Shown: positions 1 to 11,431 of the stretch, piece by piece | How positions within the stretch are numbered: the stretch's first letter is position 1 | How the letters are laid out: each line of letters opens with the position of its first letter | From: Heterocephalus glaber | Taxonomy: Eukaryota > Chordata > Mammalia > Rodentia > Bathyergidae | DNA length: 64,000 nucleotides | Reading direction: 5' to 3' | NCBI RefSeq assembly: GCF_000247695.1 | Contig: NW_004624801.1 | Coordinates: forward strand, 5,163,869 to 5,227,868 | Notes under the pieces: model-generated | What the model saw: the letters and a program-made list of their open reading frames with translations, nothing else | Databases searched by the model: none | What the model was told of the DNA's origin: nothing | Position numbers and translations under genes: made by a program

Positions 1-473
1 CGGACCTGATCTGGTACCAAGAACCCAAGATGTAATCCAGAGAGCCTACATGCATAAAGCCAAATTCCAGTCTCAGGAACAATGAACAATGACTCTAGGC
101 AAGCTAAGTTTTGGTTCTTTTGAGTATAAAATAGTGGTAACACTTTACGCTGAGAGAATCAAGTAAGAAAATGTAGTAAGTGCTATAGCAAACATAACAC
201 TGTGACACTGACATTCCCACAGTTGGTGGACAAATTTACTTCACAATGGATTCTTTGATACATTAGCAGCCTTAGATCTAACCAAATGTGCCAATCCTGG
301 GGGACTCGGTTTTACCTTCTCTAAATTAGGTCTCTGCCGCAACACTTTCCATGGGATCCAACAGTACATATTAACAAAGAACTGGGATTCTTGTTTTAGT
401 CAGAAAACACATGGGTTCAAGACAACTGTGTTTACTTCATAAAAGATTTTATTTTTCTTTCATAAAAGATATT

Positions 474-591
474 TATTTATTTGAAACAGGGTCTCGCTAT
501 GTAGTTCAGGCTGGCCTCAAACTCACAGCAACCCTCCTGCCTCAGCCTCCTGAGCACTGGGACTATAGGCGTGCACCACCATGCCTGGCTC
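474..591 (-). repeat. B1 SINE (7SL derived)
   Basis: Reverse B1: GAAACAGGGTCTCGCTATGT to GCACCACCATGCCTGGCT. Its end is the insertion site of the retrocopy at 605. Confidence 0.9.
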
Positions 592-604
592 AGAAAAGAT
601 TTTA

Positions 605-846
605 TTTTATTTTATTTTTTTCTCCCTCCAGTGATTTATTAAGGTAAACATGGGCGGGACAGCTCACTTGGCCCAGGGAGCCCAGGTCCAGCCCAGCACC
701 AGAGACTGAACCCCCCCACTCCCAGACTCCACAGCCACTGGCCAATTCGCTGAGGTGCGTTGAGGACAAATTCGAGGACCCACGCGGAGCTGCTGCTGAG
801 CGGGCCAAGGCTAGGGTAGGGTCCAAGATGCCTTCTTCACACAACG
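605..846 (-). pseudogene. Short processed retrocopy of an unidentified mRNA 3' end
   Basis: The minus-strand insert ends in AATAAA (635-640) followed by an A-rich tail (605-625). It is bounded by 13-bp direct repeats AGAAAAGATTTTA at 592-604 and 847-859. That is a complete L1-mediated retrocopy signature. The insert is GC-richer than its surroundings. An 80-residue open frame crosses it, but I recognise no protein and cannot name the source gene. It landed at the end of a B1 element. Confidence 0.75.
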
Positions 847-1084
847 AGAAAAGATTTTAATTGCAGAGTTTAAGGACTGCTAATTATCTTCCCTGTCCCT
901 TCTATATAACAATAGCAGGAAAGAGAAGAATTGCATTGCATTTTTACAATTATTAAAAAATGTGAAGTGTCTAGTATACAGAATATTGCCCTTTGAAATG
1001 CAGGGATTATTTCTTGACTAAATATAATCAGTCATCTGTAAATGAACAACAAAAAAGGAATCATGATCTCTTTTTCTTTCTCTC

Positions 1085-1168
1085 TTTTTTTTTTGGTACC
1101 AGGGATTGAACTTGGGACCTTGCGCTTGCAAGGCAGGTGCCAGATCCACTGAGCTAAATCCCTGGCCC
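1085..1168 (-). repeat. ID SINE (tRNA-Ala derived), young subfamily
   Basis: Complete element in reverse: T-run, GGTACC end, complement of the B box and of TTTAGCTCAGTGG, ending GGCCC. This subfamily keeps pol III A and B boxes and carries GCCGCCTGCCTCGCAAGCGC where murid ID has GAGCGCTTGCCTAGCAAGCGC. The other ID entries below give only what is particular to each copy. Confidence 0.9.
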
Positions 1169-1328
1169 TCTTTCTCTCTCTTTTTTTTTTTTTTAAAGAA
1201 ATAACTGTCTCGTTAGTCCCATCAAACCTTTCAACATAGGCTCTAATGCTAACAGCTTGCAGGGTATTCAACATATCTTCAAGGGAAAATTGTTCAAAGC
1301 TCTAGCAATCAGCGAGGCAATTCATTTG

Positions 1329-1417
1329 TTTTTTTTTGTTTTGGTACTAGGGATTGAACTCAGGACCTTGCACTTGTGAGGCAGGCAGCCGGGCCACTGA
1401 GCTAAATCCCCAGCCCC
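1329..1417 (-). repeat. ID SINE with 14-bp TSD
   Basis: Full length. TSD AGGCAATTCATTTG at 1315-1328 and 1418-1431. Confidence 0.95.
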
Positions 1418-1449
1418 AGGCAATTCATTTGCTTAAGAGCATTTGTATG

Positions 1450-1548
1450 CTGGCCATGGTGGCGTATGCCTATAGTACCAGTACTCATGGGGGTGAAACA
1501 GGAGGATCCTGAGTCTGAGGGTAGCCTAGGCTACAGTGCATGAAAGAT
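1450..1548 (+). repeat. B1 SINE
   Basis: GCTGGCCATGGTGGCGTATG; diverged. Confidence 0.75.
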
Positions 1549-1549
1549 C

Positions 1550-1637
1550 TTTTTTTTTTTGGCAGTACTGGGGATTGAACCCAGGACCTTGTGCAAGCTA
1601 ACCAAGTGATCTACCACTAAACTATAGACTCTGCTCC
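1550..1637 (-). repeat. Old ID SINE, paired with the B1 at 1650
   Basis: Diverged copy (GGGGATTGAACCCAGGACC). With the following minus-strand B1 it forms a B1+ID composite. Confidence 0.7.
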
Positions 1638-1649
1638 ACACCTCTTTTT

Positions 1650-1765
1650 AAAATTTTATTTTGAAAGGTTTTGGTAAATTGCCCAGGCTTGTCTCAAACT
1701 TACGAACATCCTGCCTCAGGCTCCCAAGTAGCTGGGATTATAGGTGGGCACCTTCATGCCCAGGT
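1650..1765 (-). repeat. Old B1 SINE of a composite
   Basis: TTGCCCAGGCTTGTCTCAAA to CACCTTCATGCCCAGG. Confidence 0.75.
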
Positions 1766-1774
1766 AAACATTTA

Positions 1775-1870
1775 AAAAGTTTTTTATTGGCACATGTCTG
1801 CATAATGATTACCTTCATCATGGGGAGTTGGTACCTGTACATAACATCTCAATTCTCTTTACTTGCCCTC
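1775..1870 (-). mobile_element. Short L1 3' end fragment, minus strand
   Basis: TTTTTTATTGGCACATGTCT followed by GGTACCTGTACATAACATC parallels the ends of the 3044 and 38690 copies. Severely 5'-truncated. Confidence 0.55.
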
Positions 1871-2130
1871 CCTCAGCTAAACATTTTTAGGCTCCAACAT
1901 ATTAAAAACCAAAACCACCATACATGGCTAGTCCCTGCATTATAGAAATTCAATGTAAACTACTGAATTTTTACTAGTCCTTCTAAGACCCAGGCAATGC
2001 CAGGTTGAGTATCAGTCAATCAACCAATCCCAGAGGAGGCCAGATACTGAAACATGATTTCAAGACAAATTTCAAGAACTCCAGTGACACCTACCATATA
2101 ATTTCAAGTTCCTAGAGCATCACACACACA

Positions 2131-2189
<59 letters not shown>

Positions 2190-3043
2190 TTGTAGACTTT
2201 AACCCCTAAGGAGAAACTCTACAGGCCCCTGATTAGGATAACAGCCCTGGAAGGGCCGTTTAAAATCAATTCTTTTCAGTCGCCTATTACATATTTTATG
2301 AGAAACTGTGAGTGCTGTCATGCTCTCTGGAGCACAGGTACTGACTCAGTCTGGAGCCAAACAGATTCACTACCAAGACTGTAAAGAAGTGCCTTACAAT
2401 CACCACCTCCATCTGTTACAGGTTTTGTTCAGCATGAGAAACATCTTGGCCATGCTGCTCAATATCCTGTGCCAAACCATGAAAAACACCCACGATGCAG
2501 ATAAGCCATTATGCACTTTCATGATGAGACAACCAACTTAAAGGTGGTTTGACGGTGAAGGTTCCTGGTCCCACAGTGGCCTCCAACTGCTTGCCAGGCA
2601 CACAAAGAGCAACAGTGCTCAAGCCTGCCTGTGGGCTGTCTCCTCTGGGGTTGCAGTAGAGGCTATGACTCACTGCAAACATGCAGAAAATCGCTGCCCA
2701 GTCAGGCCAGGTGATGTGTACGGCCCTTAACATCAGCACTGTGAGAAGAAATGAAATGCATTCATAAAGTATAAAAACTCTCCTGATTTGGGCAGATTTA
2801 TGAAACTGTATGTAAATGCCAAACTGTGTTGTTTTATTAAATGATAAGAGAAAATCTATTCACTTAAAGAAGTATTTGTGTAATGATATCAAATCAAGAG
2901 GCCATTTTATCTTATGTCATCACTATCCTCAGCAGAAGTGTATTATCCACGCCACAAAATGCTATTTTAATATTTAAATGGGTATTTCCAGAGCCCTCAC
3001 TTCTTCGGGGATCTAGGAGTCCTAAAATCTTTGTTTTTTTAAA
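1871..3043. other. Intronic stretch without a recognisable gene
   Basis: Apart from the microsatellite at 2124 I see no repeat match and no gene. A 77-residue open frame at 2308-2541 has no recognised domain. Confidence 0.5.
2124..2188. repeat. (CA)n(CT)n(CA)n microsatellite
   Basis: Pure dinucleotide tract changing from CA to CT and back to CA. Confidence 0.95.
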
Positions 3044-3360
3044 AAATGCTATTTTCTTTTTTAAAAGATTAGTACACGTTTGGCACATATAATGATGACA
3101 CTCATGGCAGGTAGTTGGTCTGTGTACATGACACATCTTAATTCTTTTTTCATCCCTTTCCCCTCCTTCCATTTTGTGATTCCCTTCCCATTTGCAAAAA
3201 GATTTCCCTGTTTCCTATTATCTAACTTTTACTTTTGCTCTTTATACTTTGGGGTTCTCATATAAGAGAAGCAAATACAATGTTTAAGCTTATGTGTCTG
3301 CTTTCTTTCATTAACCCTATGGTTTCAAGGTAGGCTCATTTTTTCCACAAATGCTTCAAA
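3044..3360 (-). mobile_element. L1 3' UTR fragment, minus strand
   Basis: T-run at the left, then a stretch parallel to the 38690 element (GTGTACATGACACATCTTAA), then a C/T-rich tract and CTCATATAAGAGAAGCAA as in the other L1 3' UTR. 5'-truncated. Confidence 0.65.
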
Positions 3361-3454
3361 TTAAGGGTATGCTGTTTGTTGGTCAATCTATCCTCTGAGC
3401 ACCCGTGATGAAATAGTCAAAAAGTTTTGCCTTACCACCTTTAAAAAAAATTAA

Positions 3455-3570
3455 AGCTGGGTGCGTTGGTATACACCTGCAATCCCAGTTACTGGGGAGG
3501 CTGAGGCAGGAGGATTACAAAGTCAGCCTGGACACCTTAGTGAGACATCTCAAACTAAAATAAAAAGGAA
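3455..3570 (+). repeat. Old B1 SINE of a composite
   Basis: AGCTGGGTGCGTTGGTATAC; joined to the ID at 3573. Confidence 0.8.
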
Positions 3571-3572
3571 GA

Positions 3573-3628
3573 GCCAGGGATGTAGCTCAGTGCTTCCTGG
3601 ATTCAATCCCAGCACTCTCCCCACAACA
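3573..3628 (+). repeat. Old ID half of a B1+ID composite
   Basis: GCCAGGGATGTAGCTCAGTG with an internal deletion, directly after the B1 at 3455. Confidence 0.7.
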
Positions 3629-3745
3629 ACAAAAAAAAACAAAGATGAAAGAAAGGAAGGGGAGAATCCCACACTCCCAATATCCTGCTGGTGAAAAGCA
3701 CTGATCACTTTTTCAGTGCCTTCTTTCCCAATGGTTACTTTTACT

Positions 3746-3834
3746 ATTTTGTTTTGTTTTGGTACAGGGGATTGAACTCAAAACTTTGAGGTTCCAAGGC
3801 AGGTGTGGTGCCACTGAGCTAAATCCCCAGCCCC
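3746..3834 (-). repeat. ID SINE with 13-bp TSD
   Basis: TSD ATGGTTACTTTTA at 3731-3743 and 3838-3850. Confidence 0.9.
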
Positions 3835-4514
3835 TCGATGGTTACTTTTATAGCTAGCAGGTACTCCCACTGGCAATCAATTCGCAAGAACATTCATTAG
3901 TGCGTCAGGAGACCAAGGCCCACCAAATGTCCAAGCATCAGGGTTTGACCTCAATCAGCGAAAAGTACCAGAGCACTGTCAATAACAACATAAGCCCTTA
4001 ACACAGCCCACCTACCACCACTTTATACTGCACACTGGTATGCCCTGGTACCACCCAAACTAACTCCCAAGCTCCAGAAGCAATCTAGTTCCATGCCCAG
4101 TTCTCATCGGTGTTCCCCACAGCTCTCAGAATGGTATCTGGTATACTCTGAGGGAGTGACTGTGTATGGGTGATGTTCTGAGAGGTGCACACAGTGTCAC
4201 AGTGCAAGTGGGGTCCAGGGACAATGGGAAGAACGCCACATGCTCTCATGCTCTACATATTCTGACGAGAAAGAAGAATTTAAGTAGATCCAGAAAGAAG
4301 ATTGTCATGAGTATGTGCCCCAGGGAAGGAGAGGTAAAATCAAGGTAGCACCAGAATTACACAATCAATCTTCAGTAAGTTGGCACCACTGCCAAACGAC
4401 CATGTGGTGCACTTCAAAAAGGGGTACACTAAATCTTTTCTCCATGACTACCTGTGTGCACTTTTATAAGATGAAAAAAATAATGACTACCCTCTGCTAA
4501 CAGAAAGCATTTCC

Positions 4515-4596
4515 GGGCTGGGGATTTAGCTTAGTGGTGCCTGCCTGGCAGGCGGGCAAGGACCCGAGTTCGATCCCCAGTACCAAAAAAAAAAAA
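4515..4596 (+). repeat. ID SINE with 13-bp TSD
   Basis: TSD AGAAAGCATTTCC at 4502-4514 and 4597-4609. The anticodon region is rearranged (CCTGCCTGGCAGGCGGGC). Confidence 0.95.
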
Positions 4597-4950
4597 AGAA
4601 AGCATTTCCTTTTGGGATTACAAGTACATAGACGAGTTAGGTACTCTTAGGATCAATATCTGTTTCTCTTCTTGGCTCAAAATGGAGTTTGTCAAAATTT
4701 GAGAGCAGCTTCTACTGAGTGTCAGCTGCAAATCCAAGACAAAAAAGTACTGTATAAGAGTGGGTAGAGGGTAGGTGGAGAGAGAAATCTCAATAGGACA
4801 TGGATAAAGGAAAGCAATGCCTTGGCTGAACTGAGAGAGGAAGTGTGGCTCTGTATCTACACATATCCTGCTAATCCCACTGGGGCCTGGGCACTTCCTG
4901 GAAATGTGAAGATGCCTGCTTCAAGCTGCATGTCTGACTTGCAACTGACT

Positions 4951-5030
4951 TTTTTTTGGTACTGGGGATCGAACTCGGGACCTTGTGCTTGTGAGACAGG
5001 CGGCAAAACCACTGAGCTAAATCCCCGGTC
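4951..5030 (-). repeat. ID SINE
   Basis: Flanked by TGCAACTGACTTTTT and TGCAATTGACTTTTT, one mismatch. Confidence 0.9.
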
Positions 5031-5126
5031 TGCAATTGACTTTTTCCAGAGCGTTTATTTTATAACTACCACTATTCCAGCAATGTTTTAATAAAAGACA
5101 GTGTGAAAGACCTTGGACTTTTTGTT

Positions 5127-5187
5127 CTTTTTTTTTTTTGGACTGGGGATAGAACTTGGGTCCCACTGAGCTAAATCCCCAGCCCCC
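5127..5187 (-). repeat. ID SINE with internal deletion
   Basis: The middle (anticodon to A box) is missing. TSD CCTTGGACTTTTTG on both sides. Confidence 0.85.
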
Positions 5188-5430
5188 AACCTTGGACTTT
5201 TTGATTCGTCTACTGAACGGCAGCAAGACTGACGTAGAGAGAAGTGGTATGTAAATGACTGCATTAAGAGCCCAAGGCCACTCACACATTCTTTTGAAAT
5301 GTATGATTTCCTTTATGTTTACCTGTTAGGAGATGAACAATACTGACTGACTAAATTACAGGATATTTCTTTCTCTGAGACACAGTATTCAAACTGGATG
5401 CCCTTAACCCCCCTGGGTTATTGTGTTTGT

Positions 5431-5514
5431 TTGGTTTTTCTGGTACCAGGGATTGAACTCAGGACCTTGCGCTTTTGAGGCAGGCGACAGCACCACTGAG
5501 CTAAATCCCCGGCC
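5431..5514 (-). repeat. ID SINE
   Basis: Full length; flanks CCCTGGGTTA and CCCTGGGTTC. Confidence 0.85.
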
Positions 5515-5751
5515 CTGGGTTCAGTTATTAAGAAAAGCTGCTCATTAAAAATAAATACATAAATAAATAAATAAGCAAGCAAGCTGCTCATGGTATTTTA
5601 ACAAAACAGAAGGTATTTCACACCTATGTGACATTATTATTCCTCCCAGACAAATATGGAAGCAATGACACCTAAATGCAAAATGCATAGGCAATACCCC
5701 AAAATAAACTCTTCCTACCAAAGAGAGACAGATTCCATTCAAAATAAATGC

Positions 5752-5838
5752 TTTTTTTTTTTTTGGTACCGGGGATCAAACTCGGGTCCTTGCCTTTGCG
5801 TAGCAGGCGGTGAAACCACTGAGCTAAATCCCTGGCCC
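5752..5838 (-). repeat. ID SINE
   Basis: Full length, ending CCCTGGCCC. Confidence 0.9.
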
Positions 5839-6448
5839 TGCCTTTTGTTTTTGACTTGTGAAAGACCTTTCACTTTGGAATTGACTGCTCTCAGAATGTC
5901 AGACTCTCAACTGCAGGACCCAGAGTAAGAAAGGAAAGGGGGAAGAAAGAAACACATGCACACGCACACGCATGCAGATTAGGGAGTTTCAAAGGGAAAA
6001 GCCTGTACATTTGAGAAATCCAACAATCACAATGCTCTGTGCTGGATAAGCACTGTGCAACCAGAGTAAAGCCTGAGTCAGGAGAAGAAAGGATATCAAG
6101 GCCATTCTCCCCAGGATCTGGACCCTGGCAAGCAGTACCTGCAGCACAAGTGAGGTGGGTGCTGGGCCAAGGCAGTTCTGAGTGCCACTGCAATTATCAA
6201 TTCAACAGAAATTATCTTGGTTCCAAGCACCAAAGAAAGTCACCTAAGCTCACTTTAGGATATATTAGGAAAACTTCCAGGACAAAGTGTGAACTCGAGT
6301 ATACTCCTTGTTTGCAACTTTAGCTCTGCCTGGCCTGTGCAGAACTGAGTGAAAGGAGTATAGTAGACTCCCCAACTTGCTGTAAACCAAACAGAAGGAT
6401 GGACTGTTCTTTTGGCAAAATGTATCTGTCATTAATTAGAAGGTGGTA

Positions 6449-6590
6449 GCTGGGTGCGGTAGCACACAGCTGTAACCCCCGCACTTGGGAAGCCAAGGGA
6501 GTAGGATCACCACGAGTTTGAGGACAGCCTGGGCTACACAGTGAGTTCAAGGCCAACCTGTACTATATAGTGAGATCCTATCTCAAAAAA
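6449..6590 (+). repeat. B1 SINE with internal duplication
   Basis: Two copies of the AGTTC-AGG-C-AGCCTG segment (GGACAGCCTGGGCTACAC and GGCCAACCTGTACTATAT). Confidence 0.85.
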
Positions 6591-6651
6591 AGAGGTGGGG
6601 GGGAGAGAGGGCGGGAGGGAGAGCAGGCAGGCAGACAGACAGACAGACACA

Positions 6652-6700
<49 letters not shown>
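6591..6700. repeat. (CAGA)n/(CA)n microsatellite
   Basis: G-rich (GGGA) start, then CAGG/CAGA units, then about 24 CA units, growing out of the A tail of the B1 at 6449. Confidence 0.9.
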
Positions 6701-6702
<2 letters not shown>

Positions 6703-6704
<2 letters not shown>

Positions 6705-7441
6705 GTTAGGATTCCTTAAGTTGCAAAGAAAAATTTCACTAATGGTATCAGAACTTCCCAACTGGAAATAACCAAAATAATCTCAAACTACCTCTAACTC
6801 TAACAGTATCTGTTAAAGCTACTGTTCTTTTCATCTTGTTCACTAATAGAAGAGGTGAACATGAAATTCACAGTAATCTATTTCCAAGTTAGCTGTGTGA
6901 CTGATGTCAAAAGCTCAACTTATATCTGGAGGAACCAGAGGGAGTAATTTCAAATAGTCTAGAAACAGAGCAAAGACCTAAGGTAGAGTGACTCAGGGTT
7001 ATGTTACAGAGTAGAATAAGCAAAGCAATTTCTCCTTCTATCTTTTATTTGGTTTTAAATAAAAGGAACCATTGTTTAATCATACTTTGCTTGCTGTCCT
7101 CCTCTCTGCCAGGCTACACTCCGTCCTCCTGTGAAGCTGCCCTAGGTTTAATGGACCAATGCCAGTGACATGCCTTTTGGACAGCTGGTTATGACTCAAT
7201 CAAGCAGTCATCTCTTCCAGGTAACCAACTGGCCAGCAATGTCACTCTCGGAGAAATACTGCTGCCTGACAGACAGGCCAACATATCCTTTCTGCCCCTC
7301 TACCATCCCCAGGAAGGCCAAAGAGCTCTACAGCCCTGAAACTTTCAAGGACATGATTTCATGCGGGCTGGCCAGGAATAACTAAATCAAGGGCTCATTC
7401 CAGACCTCTGTTTCTATGACTCAGACATCCGATAGAAAAAT
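6703..7441. other. Intronic stretch, nothing recognised
   Basis: No clear repeat or coding signal; the small frame at 7170-7385 is unrecognised. Confidence 0.5.
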
Positions 7442-7492
7442 TCTGGTACTAGGGAATAAACCCAGGACCTGAACACTGAGCTATATCCCTAG
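7442..7492 (-). repeat. Old ID half of a composite
   Basis: Shortened, diverged copy joined to the B1 at 7505. Confidence 0.6.
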
Positions 7493-7504
7493 TCTTCAAA
7501 ATTT

Positions 7505-7620
7505 TTTAAAATTTTGAGACAGGGTCTTCCTAAGTTGGCCATGTGGGATCAAACTTGCTATCCTTCTTCCTCCTCCTCTCGACTGCTGATATCACAGGTG
7601 TGCGTCATCACACAGTTCCA
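7505..7620 (-). repeat. Old B1 SINE
   Basis: TTTTGAGACAGGGTCTTCCT; diverged. Confidence 0.65.
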
Positions 7621-7689
7621 CTAGTTTGCAGTACTAGGAACTGATACTCTATGGATACACTACTACTAAGCTGTATTTTCTGCTTTCTT

Positions 7690-7803
7690 AAAATTTGTTT
7701 TGGGAATGGCTCTAAGTAGCTCAAGCTGGCCTTAAATTTGTAATCCTTCTGCCTCAGCCTTCCAAGTAGCTGGGATAACAGGTGTGTACCACTACTCTGG
7801 CAG
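7690..7803 (-). repeat. Old B1 SINE
   Basis: CTCAAGCTGGCCTTAAATTT to GTGTGTACCACTACTCTGG. Confidence 0.75.
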
Positions 7804-7889
7804 AATATGGTTTTATGGAAAGTAATTTGGCTATATGTATTAAAGACCTGAGTTTTCATTTCTACTAACCCAGCAATGGCATTCTTCAC

Positions 7890-8400
7890 TAATAAAACCA
7901 CCAGTGATGTATGAGAGAGCAAACAAGGATGCAGTGAGTGCCTGAGTCAGCGCCAGTGCTATGTCCTGGTGATACAACAATGAAGAGATAAACCTTACTC
8001 TCAAGTTGCTGAGAGGGGGCAAGATATGTGTATGAAGCTCTGTGATGAAAAAGTTCAGGGCGCTTTGCAGAACATATCTTTAGGAGACCTAATCACGCAC
8101 CAAGACGGGAATCAAGGAAATATTCCCTGGTGGTAACATGTATTAGCTAGGCTAGGTGTGGGGTAGGAATGGAGAATTTGAGTGAGAGCAAAGAGAAATA
8201 TTACAAGCAGAAGAGCCTAAATAAAGGTTTTTGGGTGGGAAGGGGCTTGGCACAGTTTAGCACAGTCCAGGATTCGAGTGAGGTGAGTGGCAAGTTGTCT
8301 CCCAGGGTCGGAGACAATTGGGTCAGACCACGCAGGGTTTGAAGCGCAGAGTGAAGATGAGTTGAGGAACATACTTAAGGAGTAAGAGTGTGTGTGTAAA
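7890..8400 (+). repeat. Ancient interspersed repeat, family not assigned
   Basis: AGTGCTATGTCCTGGTGATA, then GGAAGGGGCTTGGCACAG and CAGACCACGCAGGGTTTGAA follow the order of a familiar old mammalian repeat ('...ctaggcactgggga...', '...tgtagggccttg...'). Similar sequence occurs at 55645-56095. I cannot name the family. Confidence 0.4.
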
Positions 8401-8519
8401 ATGTGTGTGGCATAAGACCTGAAGGGGAGAGGGGGCAGCAGGTGGTTAAGAGGGTACTGCTATACCAACCAAGGCAAGAAAGAGAAATTTAGTCTGGGCA
8501 AGGTAGTTTCTGGTTGGGT

Positions 8520-8663
8520 TGTTTTATTTGTTTTTTGGGACAAGGTCCTGTTATGTAGTTGAGGCTGGCTTTGAACTATGTCGCCCAGGTGGGCCTCAAA
8601 CTCACAGCTATCTGCCTACCTCAGCTTCCCGAGTGCTGGGATTACAGGTGTACACACCTGGCC
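8520..8663 (-). repeat. B1 SINE with internal duplication
   Basis: GAGGCTGGCTTTGAACTATG and CAGGTGGGCCTCAAACTCAC are the two repeat units. Confidence 0.85.
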
Positions 8664-8767
8664 TGTTTCTAGTTCTTTTGAAAAGTCTCAAAAGTGAACA
8701 TTTAAAAAGACTGACACGTCATTTTAAGAATGTACACTTATCTTTCTATTCCAAAAGATCTCCCTCT

Positions 8768-8912
8768 AAGCCGGTGGTGTACGCCTGTAATCCCAGCACT
8801 CAAGAGGCTGAGACAGGAGGATGGCCTTGAGTTTGAGGCCAGCCTGGGACACAGTGAGTTCAAGGTCGGCTGGAACTATATAGCGAGACCCTGTCTCAAA
8901 ACAACCAACCAA
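8768..8912 (+). repeat. B1 SINE with internal duplication
   Basis: Good copy: TGTAATCCCAGCACTCAAGA; tail (AACC)n. Confidence 0.9.
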
Positions 8913-9194
8913 CCAACCAAAAAAGCAAAAGATCTCCCTCTGTACTTGTGCGAGAAAAGGAAACCTCCTACAGTATTGGGTGAGAAATCAATTTCATTCA
9001 CTTCACAGGCTTCTCAAGGTGATATAACTAAAAAGCTAGAGAAAGCGAAATTATTTATCATAAGCAAACAAAAAGAATGAAAATGTATAAAAGGAATAAT
9101 CTCTCATTTATGAAGAATGATTCCATTCTCTGAGAACAAAGGTGATGTTTTAACACCTTTACAATTAAAAACAGCTGCATAAATCTGACATTGC

Positions 9195-9278
9195 TTTTTT
9201 TTTTGGTACCAGGGATTGAACTCAGGTCCTTGCGCTTGTGGGGCAGGTGGCAGAACCACTGAGCTAAATCCCAGCCCT
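9195..9278 (-). repeat. ID SINE with 14-bp TSD
   Basis: TSD TGACATTGCTTTTT at 9186 and 9279. Confidence 0.95.
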
Positions 9279-9292
9279 TGACATTGCTTTTT

Positions 9293-10317
9293 CAGAATCA
9301 ATTCAAATGGATACACTGTGCAGAAAGCCTTTAGAATCTATGAAAATATGCCATTTAGATGAGCAAACCTTGACTTATGCTTACTCCTTACCATGCATAC
9401 TTTCTTTACTTCCAAAAGCAGACATCAGGGGGCTCATAAAACCCTAAATGTGGACTTTTCATGAAGAAAATGGGCATTAAAGTTTGGGGTGTAACAACTT
9501 TTTTCTGAGCATCTCCAATGGATTGGAGACAAATATAACTGTTGTTAACAGACAGCTAAATTACCATCCCTCCTTTTGCTATTAGAGTGGGGCCCTTGCT
9601 AGTAATTACTGTGCTCTGGGCTTCTTTCAGGCAGCTGTGGGGCTCCAGGCTCAGAAGAAACAGGTCCCAAAAGGCCTGGGGGCAGGGGCTGCACTTGGCA
9701 GTCCCATCAAAAGAAGACAAGCCAAGCCTTGCTCCGCCTATAGTTTTCTCTCTCTAAGCACCTACACACTGCTCCTTGTGGAAAATCAGCACTTTCATCC
9801 CACAGAAAATGTCACAACCTGCAGAGAAGAGAGGGACTGGAAGGGCTAAATAATAGGATATGTTAATGCAAACAATCAGCGAGTCACCCTCAATTCCAGA
9901 CTACAAGAACAACTTCCTGATTTCACGTGGTATTTAAAGGGAAACTCGTGTACCACTCAACGATTCTGGGTGGGCCTCAGAAATACCTGCAAATAGAAAG
10001 GTTACCAGGCATAAAATGTTCACTCTCTCTGTTCACAAACAATTTGGTTCTCAAAAGTGTTCCAGGAAATTCTGCTTCCCTTCACAAACTCCACATCAGG
10101 AACAAACGCAACCACGGCCATCTTCCCCAAAATTGTAAAACAAATTAAGTTCATGAATGGAGGCACCACTGCAAATAATTTGACAAATCTCAATGATCAG
10201 CCATACTGTGATCAACAAAGATATGACTACTGTTTGCTGCTACAGAACGGTATCAATTGGCCTTTATAATCTTCCTTCCATGCAGCAAAGTTTTTTTTAA
10301 TTAAAAAAATTTTTTTT
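9293..10317. other. Intronic stretch, nothing recognised
   Basis: About 1 kb without SINEs. Open frames near 9637 and 9927-10269 have no family resemblance. Confidence 0.5.
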
Positions 10318-10408
10318 GGGCCGGGGATTTAGCTCAGTGGTTCTGCCGTCTGTCTCGCAAAGTGTAAGGACCTGAGTTCGATCCCCGGTACCAAAAAAAA
10401 AAAAAAAA
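10318..10408 (+). repeat. ID SINE
   Basis: Full length inserted in a T-rich tract next to the B1 at 10416. Confidence 0.9.
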
Positions 10409-10415
10409 TTTTTTT

Positions 10416-10562
10416 TTGAGGTAGGGTTTTGCTATGTAGTTCAGGTTGGCCTTGAACTCACTACTGCATGTAGCCCAGGCTGGCTTTGAACTCTCGGCAA
10501 TCCTCCTGTCTCAGCATCCCAAGTGCTGGGATTACAGGCGTGCACCACTACGCCTAGCCTGG
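10416..10562 (-). repeat. B1 SINE with internal duplication
   Basis: TTCAGGTTGGCCTTGAACTC and CCCAGGCTGGCTTTGAACTC. Confidence 0.9.
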
Positions 10563-10737
10563 CTTTTCTGGACTTACCAAAGTCTCAAGTTATTATTTTT
10601 CAATGATGGTGTAAAACTGTCTAGAATACCCTCTTCCCAAGGACTCCACTTTCAACAGGTCCATCATTCTGGGATTTTCCTCAATACTTTCCTCAGCTGG
10701 AGGCACTGAGACTTAGATTTCATGTCATTCTCAGGTT

Positions 10738-10838
10738 TTTTTTTTTCTTCTTCTTCTTTTTTTTGGTACTGGGGATCGAATTCAGGTCCTTCCAGTTGCG
10801 GGACCGGTGGCGGAACCACTGAGCTAAAGCCCTGGCCC
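10738..10838 (-). repeat. ID SINE
   Basis: Flanked by TCATTCTCAGGTTTTT and TCATTCTGGGTTTTT. Tail partly turned into CTT units. Confidence 0.9.
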
Positions 10839-10949
10839 TCATTCTGGGTTTTTACTCCAGTGCATCATTATTTCTCTAAGGCTCCTTTTACTTGGGAAGT
10901 GAACTTTTTGAGGTCATGCATGTCTGACAATGTCTTTTTTTGTTTGTTT

Positions 10950-11068
10950 TGTTTTGACACAGGGTCTTACAAAACATAGCCCAGGCTGGCCTCAAATGCA
11001 CAGCGATCTTCTTGCCTCAGCCTCCTGGGTGCTGGGGATTACAGACATGTGCCACCACGCCTGGGTCC
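10950..11068 (-). repeat. B1 SINE
   Basis: TTTGACACAGGGTCTTACAA to CACCACGCCTGGG. Confidence 0.85.
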
Positions 11069-11431
11069 CATATCCTTACTTTTGTCCATGTTCCTAGTAA
11101 AATAAAATTCTATCTTAATGTAGGGTACATCTTCCGCTTGCTCAAGGACATTCATCTAGTTTTTTTCCTGTAATATCAATATTTCAATATTTTTTTTCTG
11201 CCTCTACAATGTTTCCTACTGGTAAAGAAAAATGCTATTAGCTGTCATCTTTGGAGGAGGTGAAAGCAGACTCTGACTCTCCTGTCTCAGCTCTCTCCTT
11301 TTCAACAAAACTTGGTGGAACAGTTGTCTATATTCCATGTCTCAAAGTTCTTTTTCACATTCTCTTCCTATCCCCCAACATTTTATTATGAAAATGCAAA
11401 CACGGTGCAAAGTTAAAAGGATTTTTATAGG

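Noticed and set aside
2308..2541. Possible small exon or retrocopy
   Set aside because: No splice signals in frame, no known domain, no tail or flanking duplication found.
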